A DNA stretch of 64,000 nucleotides from Chryseobacterium sp. IHB B 17019 (GTDB lineage Bacteria > Bacteroidota > Bacteroidia > Flavobacteriales > Weeksellaceae): NCBI RefSeq assembly GCF_001456155.1, contig NZ_CP013293.1:62001-126000 (forward strand). Reading direction: 5' to 3'. A model generated the notes under the pieces. The model was not told where the DNA came from and ran no database searches. It was given only the letters and a program-made list of their open reading frames with translations. How positions within the stretch are numbered: the stretch's first letter is position 1; the number at the start of each line of letters is the position of its first letter. Both the position numbers and the translations under genes were made by a program. This document shows, in pieces, positions 27,601-35,382 of this stretch.

Positions 27601-28806
27601 TTAATTTTTAGTAATATACTCCTTACTTATTTTTGAAAATACCCAAGAAATAACAGAGCCAAATAGAAGAGCTGTCAATGCAACAATAAAATAGTTTTTG
27701 CCTACAATTTTTACAGGAAAAGGTAATGTTTCGTTTGCTTTGAAAAACTCTGAATATTGCTGGAAATAGCAAAGTGCTGTCCCGAGAATTAAGCCGGTAA
27801 TAATTCCTGAAACTACAATAAGAATCCCGGTATATAAATAAATCTGTCTTAAATGACTCAAAGGAAATCCAAGCGAAATTAAAGATCTTGCCTGTTCTTT
27901 CTTATCCAATTGCAAAATAATAATCGCACCCGCCAGATTAAAGGTAGTAATGAAAATTACCAAAGCAAAAATTAAATAAATGAATAATTTTTCTGTATTA
28001 ATCATTTTCCAAAACGCAGCGTTTTCTTCTTCTTTGGTTTTAATTTCAATATTTTTTCCCAATGAAGAAAGCAGCTGTTTTTTTACATCATCTGTATGCT
28101 CTGGTTTTTTTAATTTGACAACGATCTGATAGGCAGAGTGTTTTGGTAAATCCAGTAATTCTTCCGTCAGCTCAATCGGGGAAATAATATAATTGTCCAG
28201 CTGATCTTTTCCGGGAAAAACTCCGGTTACCAGAATATCTTTTTTATTATAAATATCTTCTTCCTTATTAATGATTCCAGTTCCAGGTTTGGGCATAAAA
28301 ATCGTTGAATAATCTGTACTGGAAGGTACAGGAATGGATAATCTGTTATCCAAAGAGTTCTCCATCAGCACTTCATTGGAATATTTGAAGCTGGGATAAG
28401 CTCCATAAAAAACATCCGCATCAATAGGATTTACCTTTGTATAAGCAGAATCAACACCTCTTAAATAAGCAATATCACCCTTCCCGTTGTAATTGATGTA
28501 AACTTTTTCTTCAATTACCCTTGAAAAATGACTGATTTCTTTATTGCTTTTTAAAACAGCATTGATTTTATTAAAATCTTTTAAAGCTTTTCCGGCAGTG
28601 CTTTTTATGGTAAGATCAGCATGCAGATTGGATATCAGGTCTTTATTAAGATCTTCAAGCCCCGAAAAAACAGAAATAATCACGAACATTGCAGTAACGG
28701 CAACCGTCATGGCTCCAACAGCCAGCCACGTAATAAACGTAACGGCAGTACTACCTTTTTTGGCTAAAAGGTACCTTGAAGCTATATAAAATGCAATGTT
28801 TTTCAA
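27601..28806 (-). CDS. LolC/LolE-like ABC transporter permease
   Basis: 401 aa. One N-terminal helix (TAVTFITWLAVGAMTVAVTAM region), a periplasmic MacB-like domain of about 220 residues, and three C-terminal helices form the FtsX/LolC-E topology. The N-terminal IASRYLLAKKGSTAVTFITW is typical of lipoprotein-releasing permeases. The partner ATPase is not adjacent. It lies 3 bp after rbfA, so the two are probably co-transcribed. Confidence 0.87.
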   Translation of the reverse strand: MKNIAFYIASRYLLAKKGSTAVTFITWLAVGAMTVAVTAMFVIISVFSGLEDLNKDLISNLHADLTIKSTAGKALKDFNKINAVLKSNKEISHFSRVIEEKVYINYNGKGDIAYLRGVDSAYTKVNPIDADVFYGAYPSFKYSNEVLMENSLDNRLSIPVPSSTDYSTIFMPKPGTGIINKEEDIYNKKDILVTGVFPGKDQLDNYIISPIELTEELLDLPKHSAYQIVVKLKKPEHTDDVKKQLLSSLGKNIEIKTKEEENAAFWKMINTEKLFIYLIFALVIFITTFNLAGAIIILQLDKKEQARSLISLGFPLSHLRQIYLYTGILIVVSGIITGLILGTALCYFQQYSEFFKANETLPFPVKIVGKNYFIVALTALLFGSVISWVFSKISKEYITKN

Positions 28807-28809
28807 GTT

Positions 28810-29169
28810 TTATAAAATAGGATTGTCACCTTCACCTCTTAATTCTCGTTCCAGTTTTTCCACATCATCAAGAGCAGTATCCAAGTAAAAATTAAGGTTA
28901 GGAATTACACGGACCTGTTTTGCCATTTTCTGACCGATGAAATTTCTATATTGAGCTTTGTTTTCTTCTATTTCTTTCATCACAGCTTGACGGTGTTCCT
29001 GTGGAAATATACTTAAATAAATTTTGGCAATACTAAGATCGGCAGTTACCTTCACATCAGAAACTGATACTAAAATGCTTTGCTTGCTTTCTGCAGCCTG
29101 TTTGCGGAAAAGTTCTGCGAAGTCTTCCTGTATAATCTGTGCTACTTTTCTTTGTCTGTTACTTTCCAT
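28810..29169 (-). CDS. rbfA: Ribosome-binding factor A
   Basis: 119 aa with the KH-type RbfA fold signature: SNRQRKVAQIIQEDFAELF at the start, VSVSDVKVTADLSIAKIYLSIF and IPNLNFYLDTALDDVEKLE. It acts in 16S rRNA 5'-end maturation and 30S assembly. It is divergent from the epimerase gene. Confidence 0.95.
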   Translation of the reverse strand: MESNRQRKVAQIIQEDFAELFRKQAAESKQSILVSVSDVKVTADLSIAKIYLSIFPQEHRQAVMKEIEENKAQYRNFIGQKMAKQVRVIPNLNFYLDTALDDVEKLERELRGEGDNPIL

Positions 29170-29177
29170 AATTTATG

Positions 29178-29185
29178 CAAATTTA
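29178..29185 (-). promoter_or_regulatory. Candidate promoter -7 box for rbfA
   Basis: The minus strand reads TAAATTTG (consensus TAnnTTTG) 9 bp upstream of the rbfA start. No clear -33 TTG was found at the usual distance. Confidence 0.45.
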
Positions 29186-29259
29186 CTACTTTTGTTTGAA
29201 TTGATACTTTGAAATTTGTTGTTGTATCAAATTTAAGACTTAAATTATTTTAATTATTT

Positions 29260-29658
29260 ATGAAATTAGAACATATCGGTATTGCCGTAAAATCTTTAGG
29301 AGTCTCTGACGAACTTTTTACCAAGCTTTTAGGCAAAGAATCTTATAAAAAAGAATCTGTGGAAAGAGAAGGTGTAATAACTTCATTTTATGCAGCAGGA
29401 GAAAGTAAAATCGAACTTCTTGAAGCAAGTAAAGAAGAAAGTCCGATTTCAAAATTTATTGATAAAAAGGGTGAAGGTATTCATCATTTGGCTTTTGGAG
29501 TCGAAAATATCTTTGAAGAGATTGAAAGATTAAAAAATGAAGGATTCCAATTTATTTCCGATGAGCCGAAAGAAGGTGCTGATAACAAATTAGTTGTCTT
29601 CCTGCATCCGAAATCCACGAACGGAGTATTGGTAGAGCTTTGTCAAGAAAAGCAATAA
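29260..29658 (+). CDS. mce: Methylmalonyl-CoA epimerase
   Basis: 132 aa VOC-fold protein. Metal ligands are expected at His4 (KLEHIGIAV), the HHLAFGV histidine (about residue 72-73) and the glutamate in LVELCQ near the C-terminus. It interconverts (R)- and (S)-methylmalonyl-CoA in the propionate/succinate pathway. Methylmalonyl-CoA mutase is not in the window. Confidence 0.92.
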   Translation: MKLEHIGIAVKSLGVSDELFTKLLGKESYKKESVEREGVITSFYAAGESKIELLEASKEESPISKFIDKKGEGIHHLAFGVENIFEEIERLKNEGFQFISDEPKEGADNKLVVFLHPKSTNGVLVELCQEKQ

Positions 29659-29663
29659 AAAGT

Positions 29664-29693
29664 TTTGTCGTGAAATAAATTTTGCTATTTTTG
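29664..29693 (+). promoter_or_regulatory. Promoter of the CAU tRNA gene
   Basis: TTTG at 29664-29667 is followed after 18 bp by TATTTTTG at 29686-29693, matching the Bacteroidota -33/-7 pattern in sequence and spacing. The tRNA starts 27 bp downstream. Confidence 0.7.
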
Positions 29694-29720
29694 CAATCAC
29701 AAAATTTAACCAAGTTTTGA

Positions 29721-29794
29721 GGTCCTATAGCTCAGTTGGTTAGAGCACCTGACTCATAATCAGGTGGTCCCTGGTTCGAGCCCAGGTGGGACCA
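29721..29794 (+). tRNA. tRNA with CAU anticodon (Met or Ile2)
   Basis: A 74-nt cloverleaf: acceptor GGTCCTA pairing with TGGGACC (29787-29793), D-arm AGCTCAGTTGGTTAGAGC, anticodon stem CCTGA/TCAGG with loop CTCATAA (anticodon at 29755-29757), and T-arm CCTGG-TTCGAGC-CCAGG. CCA is not encoded. The GACTCATAATC anticodon arm resembles tRNA-Ile2, whose C34 is modified to lysidine, but elongator Met cannot be excluded by eye. Its 3' half is the attachment site of the island that follows. Confidence 0.95.
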
Positions 29795-29795
29795 C
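29752..29795 (+). repeat. attL: 44-bp direct repeat (3' half of the tRNA)
   Basis: These 44 bp, from ACTCATAA in the anticodon loop to the 3' end GGGACCAC, occur again without mismatch at 45730-45773. The copy here keeps the tRNA whole, so it is the junction that regenerated the gene. Confidence 0.95.
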
Positions 29796-29805
29796 TTTTT
29801 AAATC

Positions 29806-29838
29806 AAGCACTTACGGGAAAGTAGGTGCTTTTGTTTT
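29806..29838 (+). terminator. Hairpin terminator after the tRNA
   Basis: AAGCACTTAC (29806-29815) pairs with GTAGGTGCTT (29822-29831), with one G-U pair, followed by TTTTGTTTT. It probably terminates the tRNA transcript and came in with the element, because the original tRNA downstream region now lies beyond attR. Confidence 0.75.
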
Positions 29839-29843
29839 GTAAT

Positions 29844-29862
29844 GGGTCAAGGTATAGGTCAA
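29844..29862 (+). repeat. Left arm-type integrase sites (candidate)
   Basis: Two heptamers, GGGTCAA (29844-29850) and AGGTCAA (29856-29862), are spaced 12 bp apart, 50 bp inside attL. The same heptamer occurs three times with 12-13 bp spacing at the other end of the island, as expected for recombinase arm sites. Confidence 0.5.
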
Positions 29863-29900
29863 GTTTAAAAGTAAACGCAAGTAAGCTGAATAATCTTTAT

Positions 29901-30431
29901 TTAACTTCGGAAATAATGTCCGTTACTTTCAAAATAATCACACATTATATTTCTTGCTGTACTTTCCCAATCAATAAAAATATAGTTGGGCAAACTTTCA
30001 GGAATACTTTCTTCTAAAATATACTGTGCAAATGTTTCATCGTCTGAATATTCACCAATATAATAATTTATTACACCATCATAAACACTTTGAAAATCCA
30101 TTTTTCCAATACAATCTACATAAGCCTCAAAAATTTCAAGTTCATAGTTAGAATCATTTATTTGCTCTGCTATTTCAAATATTTCATTGGATAAATAACT
30201 TTCTGCAATTAATCCTAGCTTTTCAAAAAAAGAAAAGTTTTCATAATCTTGAAACATAAATTCTGGATTGTGTTCGTCCTGGTGAAGTTCTTTCATTGCT
30301 TCTAATAGCTCGTCATAGTCTAAATAATCCGAAAGATTGAGCCATTTTCCGTAAAGGTTTCTGCTGTTGTACTTCTGATAGGTTCCTACATAGATACTGC
30401 AAGAATCAAGACAATTTGTTAAATTTGTCAT
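29901..30431 (-). CDS. ardA: ArdA-like antirestriction protein
   Basis: 176 aa from the ATG at 30431 (MTNLTNCLDSCSIYVGTYQ). A longer frame from 30500 would run through a hairpin and is less likely. IYVGTYQKYNSRNLYGKWLN near the start, and HQDEHNPEFMFQDYE, match ArdA. The protein is strongly acidic throughout, as expected for a DNA mimic that blocks type I restriction enzymes. Such genes help incoming elements survive host restriction. It is the first gene inside attL. Confidence 0.87.
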   Translation of the reverse strand: MTNLTNCLDSCSIYVGTYQKYNSRNLYGKWLNLSDYLDYDELLEAMKELHQDEHNPEFMFQDYENFSFFEKLGLIAESYLSNEIFEIAEQINDSNYELEIFEAYVDCIGKMDFQSVYDGVINYYIGEYSDDETFAQYILEESIPESLPNYIFIDWESTARNIMCDYFESNGHYFRS

Positions 30432-31115
30432 GTTGATAAGTTTTAAGTTGGTTTTAAAATTTATTGACTTGCCTAGCAGTACGCCAATACTTCTAGGCAT
30501 TTTTTATATATATTGTGAAAATCTATGTAGAAAAAAGAACCTGGAATAGTTCTTTGCCATATTAATAAAGTCAATATTCATGCCAACTGACAGAGGTTTT
30601 AATCTAAAAATTAAAGTTTTTAAAATATTTTTAAGTACAAACCGCAACAAACGAAAACTGTCAAAAAAAGATCAATAAGACATATAGTTTGAATAGTATA
30701 GCCAGTAGAAAATGTAAGTGGAAAATAAAAACAGATCTACAAAAATCAAATAAAGTAAAACTTACTTTTGAGAAAAGGTGTGACAGTTAGTAGGGGCTAC
30801 CCAAAAAAGAACTTTGGAAGGGGTGCTGAATAGAGGTAGTAGATAGCCTCCGTACACTCAAAATATTTTTTGGTGTTAAATTGTTGTAAATTCTACTATA
30901 AAGGCTTGTTTAATTTTTGAGAAAGATTTGGTGGGGTGTTTTTGTGGAAGGGGAATCACCATTGTGCTTTTTCACCCAAATAAAAATAGAATATAATTTT
31001 AACTGATTAATTCACCTTAAAAAATCCATTTACAATAATTATTTAAGCAATATTTTAGCAAACCAAAAGAAGATTAAGTTGTATCATATATTTGTTTCCA
31101 ATAAAAAAAAATAAT
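30432..31115. other. Non-coding stretch of 684 bp at the left end of the island
   Basis: I see no convincing gene. It holds an inverted repeat at 30470-30500 (TGCCTAGCAGTA and TACTTCTAGGCA, one mismatch) in the ardA leader, a small perfect hairpin AAAGTAA-aac-TTACTTT at 30752-30768, and a G-rich patch at about 30781-30860. The octamer AACTGTCA occurs at 30656-30663 and, inverted, at 30781-30788. It could contain a regulatory or transfer/replication origin, but nothing in it identifies one. Confidence 0.5.
31087..31094 (+). promoter_or_regulatory. Candidate -7 box
   Basis: TATATTTG matches TAnnTTTG and lies 21 bp before the ATG at 31116. A -33 element was not found. Confidence 0.45.
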
Positions 31116-31358
31116 ATGTCAATAAAAAGAAACAAAGCTAGAAAATCTAAGTTGGATTTAGTTGCATCCATGATTGAGGAAAGAAACATTAAATGGTCAC
31201 ATAGAAATGCAGGTAGATATTTCATATTTGAGATACAAGATGCAGAAATTCATGTTTCACATGATGAAATCAAAATGATTAAAAACGGGATAGTAATTTC
31301 ATATTTTGATGATCGTTTTGATAATGTTTTAAGCAAATTAGAAAAGCCTCTTAATTGA
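31116..31358 (+). CDS. Hypothetical protein, 80 aa
   Basis: The start is the ATG at 31116 (MSIKRNKARKSKLDLVASM). A TTG at 31092 would add eight low-quality residues. The N-terminus is basic, then an alpha/beta pattern (RYFIFEIQDAEIHVSHDE, GIVISYFDDRFD) suggests a small folded domain. I do not recognise it. A hairpin, AAGCCTC-ttaatt-GAGGCTT (31344-31363), overlaps the stop codon and may terminate it. It is the only plus-strand cargo gene in the left part of the island. Confidence 0.55.
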   Translation: MSIKRNKARKSKLDLVASMIEERNIKWSHRNAGRYFIFEIQDAEIHVSHDEIKMIKNGIVISYFDDRFDNVLSKLEKPLN

Positions 31359-31400
31359 GGCTTCATTATTTGAAATTAATTGATTCAGAATAAAACTTTA

Positions 31401-32315
31401 TTAGACCAGATTATTAATTATTTCCATTCCCGTATACTCGAAAAATTCTACATTATCTTCGGTAGAAATTTGAAATGTCAATGTTAGATTTTCATTAATA
31501 AATTCCTCTTTTAGCTCAATCTCCCCAATTCTTGTATACGTTTTTGGCAGTATGGGAATTCTCTCAGTATTAATTGTAAATGTTTCCGCTCCAAGTGATA
31601 TTTCTCTTTCTATAGTATTTGAAAAAGGTATTTGAAAATCCTTATCGTTTGAAACTTTTGGTTTTATAATAAATTTCGATGAATCCTTTTTACCATTTAC
31701 AAAACAATCAAGATATTGAATTATTTTGTTACCCGTATTTTCAATATAAATTCCTATTACAATTTTGGGTGTTAACATTTTTAACAGAAATTTTTTTGGA
31801 GTATTAGCCTTAAACACTAAATTAACTTGTGTTTTTGATGTTCGGTTAATAATATCTTTTATCTCCCAATCATCCATTGCAATTGATTGAAAATTATATC
31901 TTCTATAATATCTTTTATCACTCATTTGATGCGCTGTGTTACCTTTTGGAATTTCAACTACATAAACAAGTTTATTTTTGTCTTTTTCTTCTACTTGAAT
32001 AGGAGTAATAACAATATTATGCACTTTAGGTGAAATAGTACTATTTATTATTTGCTCTAACCATTCTTTTGTATATTCGTTTCCATCAATTGGATCAATT
32101 TTTTCAGGAAGATGTTTTTTATTGGGATCATCAAATTCTTTTATACCATAAATTATTACCCCTCCATCAGAATTTGCAAAAGCACTTACATCTTTAGAAA
32201 TTTCATTCTTTTTATCATTCTTTCTAGAAATTGAGCCAGAAGCTTTATAGTCAAGGTGTAAATTTTCTTCAACTCCTTCTTTTATAAAAGTATTAAGCTT
32301 ATCTAATGTCCACAT
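31401..32315 (-). CDS. AlbA_2 (Schlafen-type) domain protein
   Basis: 304 aa from the ATG at 32315 (MWTLDKLNTFIKEG). A TTG five codons upstream is the alternative. Residues about 10-150 form an AlbA_2 domain: LHLDYKASGS, then DVSAFANSDGGVIIYGIKE, the typical S-x-GG-x-hhhG core. The C-terminal half is a beta-rich domain I do not recognise. AlbA_2 proteins are related to Schlafen nucleases and occur in phage-defence loci. It follows the PIN-like gene by 82 bp on the same strand and may form a unit with it. Confidence 0.75.
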   Translation of the reverse strand: MWTLDKLNTFIKEGVEENLHLDYKASGSISRKNDKKNEISKDVSAFANSDGGVIIYGIKEFDDPNKKHLPEKIDPIDGNEYTKEWLEQIINSTISPKVHNIVITPIQVEEKDKNKLVYVVEIPKGNTAHQMSDKRYYRRYNFQSIAMDDWEIKDIINRTSKTQVNLVFKANTPKKFLLKMLTPKIVIGIYIENTGNKIIQYLDCFVNGKKDSSKFIIKPKVSNDKDFQIPFSNTIEREISLGAETFTINTERIPILPKTYTRIGEIELKEEFINENLTLTFQISTEDNVEFFEYTGMEIINNLV

Positions 32316-32397
32316 AACTATATAATACAACTATTAAATTTCATTAATAACAACTATGATAAATTATTCAAAATATTTTATTACATGAAAAAATGAA

Positions 32398-33837
32398 TTA
32401 TATTTTTGTGAGTAATAAACCTATTTTTTCAGTTCCTTCGTTAATATCTAAAAGTAATGTAAATTGACCTTTTTTCCAAAATCTGCCATTCCAATCCGAT
32501 CTTTTTAGTTCTTTTCTTTCAACGTCCCAATTAAATTCTCCATTTCCATTATCATCCACACCGAAAATTTTATAGCAATTATTTACAATTATTTCGGTTT
32601 CCCTGTAAAAATTAAAAAAAGAATAATTTAACCTTTGTTTGTATAAATAAATATAAGTAATATCATTTTCAAGCATAATATCATTTTCAAGCATTTGATC
32701 TATTTTATTAAAATGCCCTAAATAAATATGATTTGGTTTTATTTCTATGGTAACACGATTATATTTAAGTGATTTTTTTGTATTTGTTATAATTGCGTTT
32801 TCTAAATCATTAGTCAATAGAGAAATAAAATTAGAATAACTTTTTTCTGAGCTGTAAATTACAAATGAGAATGAACTAATAAATTCATCAATATGCAATA
32901 CAACAGTATCAATTCCTAATAATTTATAAAGTGCTTTTGTTTTCTTTAAAAAGCCATTGTCGTCTGAAACAACATAATCACAGTATGCGCCATAAAAACT
33001 ATGTAAGCCATCGTTGAGAACATTTCTGTATTTTACTGATTTTGAAGGCTCTTTGCTAATACCAAGTATATCTAGAGAAAAATATGCATTATTAAAAAAA
33101 TCATATCTGGAAACTTCTTTATCTCCATTAGGATTTAAATTGTTATTTACAAATTCAACAAAACTTTTCTTCAAAACGGAATTTTTCATATCATCATTAA
33201 AATCTAAGCTATTATAATCTAATGTGAATTTTCCATTATTGATATATTTATCCGTTATATTTCTTAATCCCTTATATACACTTTTATCTTCTTCCATTAA
33301 TTTATGTGTTTCTACAAATTTTTGAGCCATTTCAAAAACATTCATCGGCTCTGAATTAAAGGGGATTATTTTTTTTAAGGGATCTGATATTTCTTCAGAT
33401 ACATCATCAAGTTTCATAAAATTGAAATCAAATTTAAAATTTTGCAAAAAATTCTTTGCTGTTTCAAACTGCTCAATTTGTTCATTACTTAAAAGACTGT
33501 AATCAATATCATCAAAAATAGTTGTAAAATCTATAATTTCCTCTTTAGTATTTTCAATGTCCTTAAATGCAGCTATTGGTTTAGCAAGATAACAGAATGC
33601 ATCTTTACTAGAAGAATCATACTGTAGATAGTTATCATCAACAATTTTTTCCATGAACTCAAGTTCTTTATATTTTATGTCAGTTTTGTCATTTTTTAAA
33701 TCCTGTAAATGAGCATGAGAATAACAATAAATATGATTGCTTTTTGAGCTTATTATTTTTTGTAACAAATTAATATATGGTACTTTTTCTCCTTTGAATA
33801 AATGACTAAAAATTTGTTTATCTAGATAAATTCTCAT
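32398..33837 (-). CDS. PIN-like domain protein (putative nuclease)
   Basis: 479 aa. The start MRIYLDKQIFSHLF places Asp6 where PIN-like proteins have their first acidic residue, D46/D50 follow in HLQDLKND, and D292-D293 sit in DYVVSDDNGFLKKTKALYKLLGI, the usual late acidic motif of this fold. The central part (60-270) is a helical insertion and the C-terminal 150 residues are beta-rich. I infer an RNase-type nuclease, probably for defence, from motif layout alone. Its partner may be the adjacent AlbA_2 protein. Confidence 0.55.
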   Translation of the reverse strand: MRIYLDKQIFSHLFKGEKVPYINLLQKIISSKSNHIYCYSHAHLQDLKNDKTDIKYKELEFMEKIVDDNYLQYDSSSKDAFCYLAKPIAAFKDIENTKEEIIDFTTIFDDIDYSLLSNEQIEQFETAKNFLQNFKFDFNFMKLDDVSEEISDPLKKIIPFNSEPMNVFEMAQKFVETHKLMEEDKSVYKGLRNITDKYINNGKFTLDYNSLDFNDDMKNSVLKKSFVEFVNNNLNPNGDKEVSRYDFFNNAYFSLDILGISKEPSKSVKYRNVLNDGLHSFYGAYCDYVVSDDNGFLKKTKALYKLLGIDTVVLHIDEFISSFSFVIYSSEKSYSNFISLLTNDLENAIITNTKKSLKYNRVTIEIKPNHIYLGHFNKIDQMLENDIMLENDITYIYLYKQRLNYSFFNFYRETEIIVNNCYKIFGVDDNGNGEFNWDVERKELKRSDWNGRFWKKGQFTLLLDINEGTEKIGLLLTKI

Positions 33838-33983
33838 TTCTGTTATTTAAATATTTACAGTTATTAATTGTGCCAAAATATTATTTAGACAACCTTGATC
33901 GATATAGTTTTCTGTTTTATGCAATTTACCACTTTTTAAAAGGTGAAAAATTGTATTCTTTGTATTTAATAAATATTTTAGAT

Positions 33984-34268
33984 TTAACGTATTATGTGAT
34001 AATTTTTTTGAATAAATCTGTTTTTATCCTTTATATAATCACTGTAACTAATTATTTCATCAACTAACCCCGTAAGAGCTAATATAAATAATATGGGAAA
34101 GACAGGAATCAATAAGATACACCACCAATACTTTTTCAAAACTGCATTTGAAGGATTTTCGGGAATTGGTGGTAATGATCTTTTTAATTGTAGATATTCA
34201 TTTTCAGAAACTGGTTTGTAGGGTTTTGTAAAATAGTACCTATACTGTTTAACTTGATGAATTGCCAT
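33984..34268 (-). CDS. Small membrane protein, 94 aa
   Basis: It has one clear hydrophobic helix (YWWCILLIPVFPILFILAL, about residues 47-65) after a proline-rich segment (SLPPIPENPSN) and a basic C-terminal tail. It is not recognised. It lies 12 bp downstream of the secreted 113-aa protein on the same strand, so the two may be co-transcribed. Confidence 0.5.
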   Translation of the reverse strand: MAIHQVKQYRYYFTKPYKPVSENEYLQLKRSLPPIPENPSNAVLKKYWWCILLIPVFPILFILALTGLVDEIISYSDYIKDKNRFIQKNYHIIR

Positions 34269-34280
34269 AATTATACTATT

Positions 34281-34622
34281 TTACTTAGAAACTGTATCAA
34301 AAGGATTTTCATTTGCACCCATAAAAACACTGCCCATTCGTTTATATTTCATTGGCTTTCCTGCTACGCAAACGGAATACATTCCATTACCCAACTGTTC
34401 TGAGATTCTAAGAAAAACCACATCTTTCTCGTCACAATCATTTTCAACTGCAATGTGTTTTCTTAGATCATTAATTGTTGCATTAACTCTTTTTAAACTG
34501 GATTGTAGCCTTTTTTCAGGTTTGGGCTCTTGATAGTCTTTAGGCAAATCACACTTGTCTGTTTGTTGTGCAAGAGTCATTGTTGAAACGACTATTACTA
34601 CTGCTGTTAAAAACTTTTTCAT
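34281..34622 (-). CDS. Secreted hypothetical protein, 113 aa
   Basis: A signal peptide (MKKFLTAVVIVVSTMTLAQQ) precedes a mature part with three cysteines (DKCDLP, ENDCDEKD and YSVCVAG). It is not recognised. It lies 7 bp after the lipoprotein gene, in an apparent three-gene run (34630, 34281, 33984) of envelope-directed cargo. Confidence 0.6.
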   Translation of the reverse strand: MKKFLTAVVIVVSTMTLAQQTDKCDLPKDYQEPKPEKRLQSSLKRVNATINDLRKHIAVENDCDEKDVVFLRISEQLGNGMYSVCVAGKPMKYKRMGSVFMGANENPFDTVSK

Positions 34623-34629
34623 GATAATA

Positions 34630-35052
34630 TTATTGTTTAGTTAAATAAAATGCACCCACTGTCGAAACATAAGGATAATTCACCCACTCAATTGTGGTAG
34701 AATTGATCTTTTTGAATTTGTATTCTGCGTTTGCAGAACCTGATTTAATTGTAAATTCATAAACAGTTTCGGAAATAATTTCGGAAACATTGGAAGAAGC
34801 TCCTAAATTTGCACTTTGTTGTAATATTGATTTGTAGCTTGTTTCGATACTTCCTGCAATAGTATAAAAATCATCATTAGTGAACTTATACAATGCCGTT
34901 CCGTCTTTTTGCCATTTTCCCTGAATCCATGTTGGAGGGTGAAAATACTGTGTTGTTACTGGATTGTTTGTTGTTTGTGTGTTGTCATCATCGTGATTTG
35001 AACAACTAATGAATGATAATGCTGTAAAAACTGTGAATAATAGTTTTTTCAT
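34630..35052 (-). CDS. Small lipoprotein, 140 aa
   Basis: A lipoprotein signal with lipobox SFISC at residues 13-17 is followed by an Asp/Thr-rich spacer (NHDDDNTQTT). The mature part resembles lipocalin-like small lipoproteins of Bacteroidota (WIQGKWQKDGTALYKFTNDDF). It is probably outer-membrane anchored. The function is unknown. Confidence 0.65.
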   Translation of the reverse strand: MKKLLFTVFTALSFISCSNHDDDNTQTTNNPVTTQYFHPPTWIQGKWQKDGTALYKFTNDDFYTIAGSIETSYKSILQQSANLGASSNVSEIISETVYEFTIKSGSANAEYKFKKINSTTIEWVNYPYVSTVGAFYLTKQ

Positions 35053-35134
35053 AAGATGAATTTATTAACCCACCTGAACTCTAAGTAGAAATATTAATTT
35101 AAAAAAGAAAAAGGCATGAGTTCGTAGTTCTTAC

Positions 35135-35258
35135 CTATCAGTTGAAGTTCTGGTAAACTTTGAAGTATAAGTAAGCGAATCTCATGCCCATATAGGACAT
35201 GAGCATTCAACTTGCTTATTCTGTACTTCAAATGAATTTACCAGATTCCAACTGACAG
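35135..35258. repeat. Imperfect 124-bp inverted repeat
   Basis: CTATCAGTTGAAGTTCTGGTAAA at the left (from 35135) is matched by the complement of TTTACCAGATTCCAACTGACAG at the right (to 35258). Inner paired blocks include TTTGAAGTA/TACTTCAAA and TCATGCCC/GGACATGA around an ATATA centre. It fills most of the 330 bp between the SIR2 stop and the lipoprotein start. It could be a structured RNA, a MITE remnant or a recombination site. No open frame is present. Confidence 0.7.
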
Positions 35259-35382
35259 AATAATAGCTAATGCTTTATATTTTTTCGATAAAACTTGAAT
35301 TACAAAGATATAAATTTTTGTAATCTGTGCTTAATAAGCAAAAATTGTTCCTAAAATATTGGTTTAATATAAAGGAAATTTT

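Noticed and set aside
33870..34067. A 65-codon frame opposite the small membrane protein gene
   Set aside because: It overlaps the minus-strand gene at 33984-34268 and consists mainly of low-complexity hydrophobic codons.
35135..35258. A retron msr-msd region
   Set aside because: No reverse transcriptase lies next to the repeat. The polymerase-like gene 6 kb away has family-A-type motifs and not the YxDD of reverse transcriptases.
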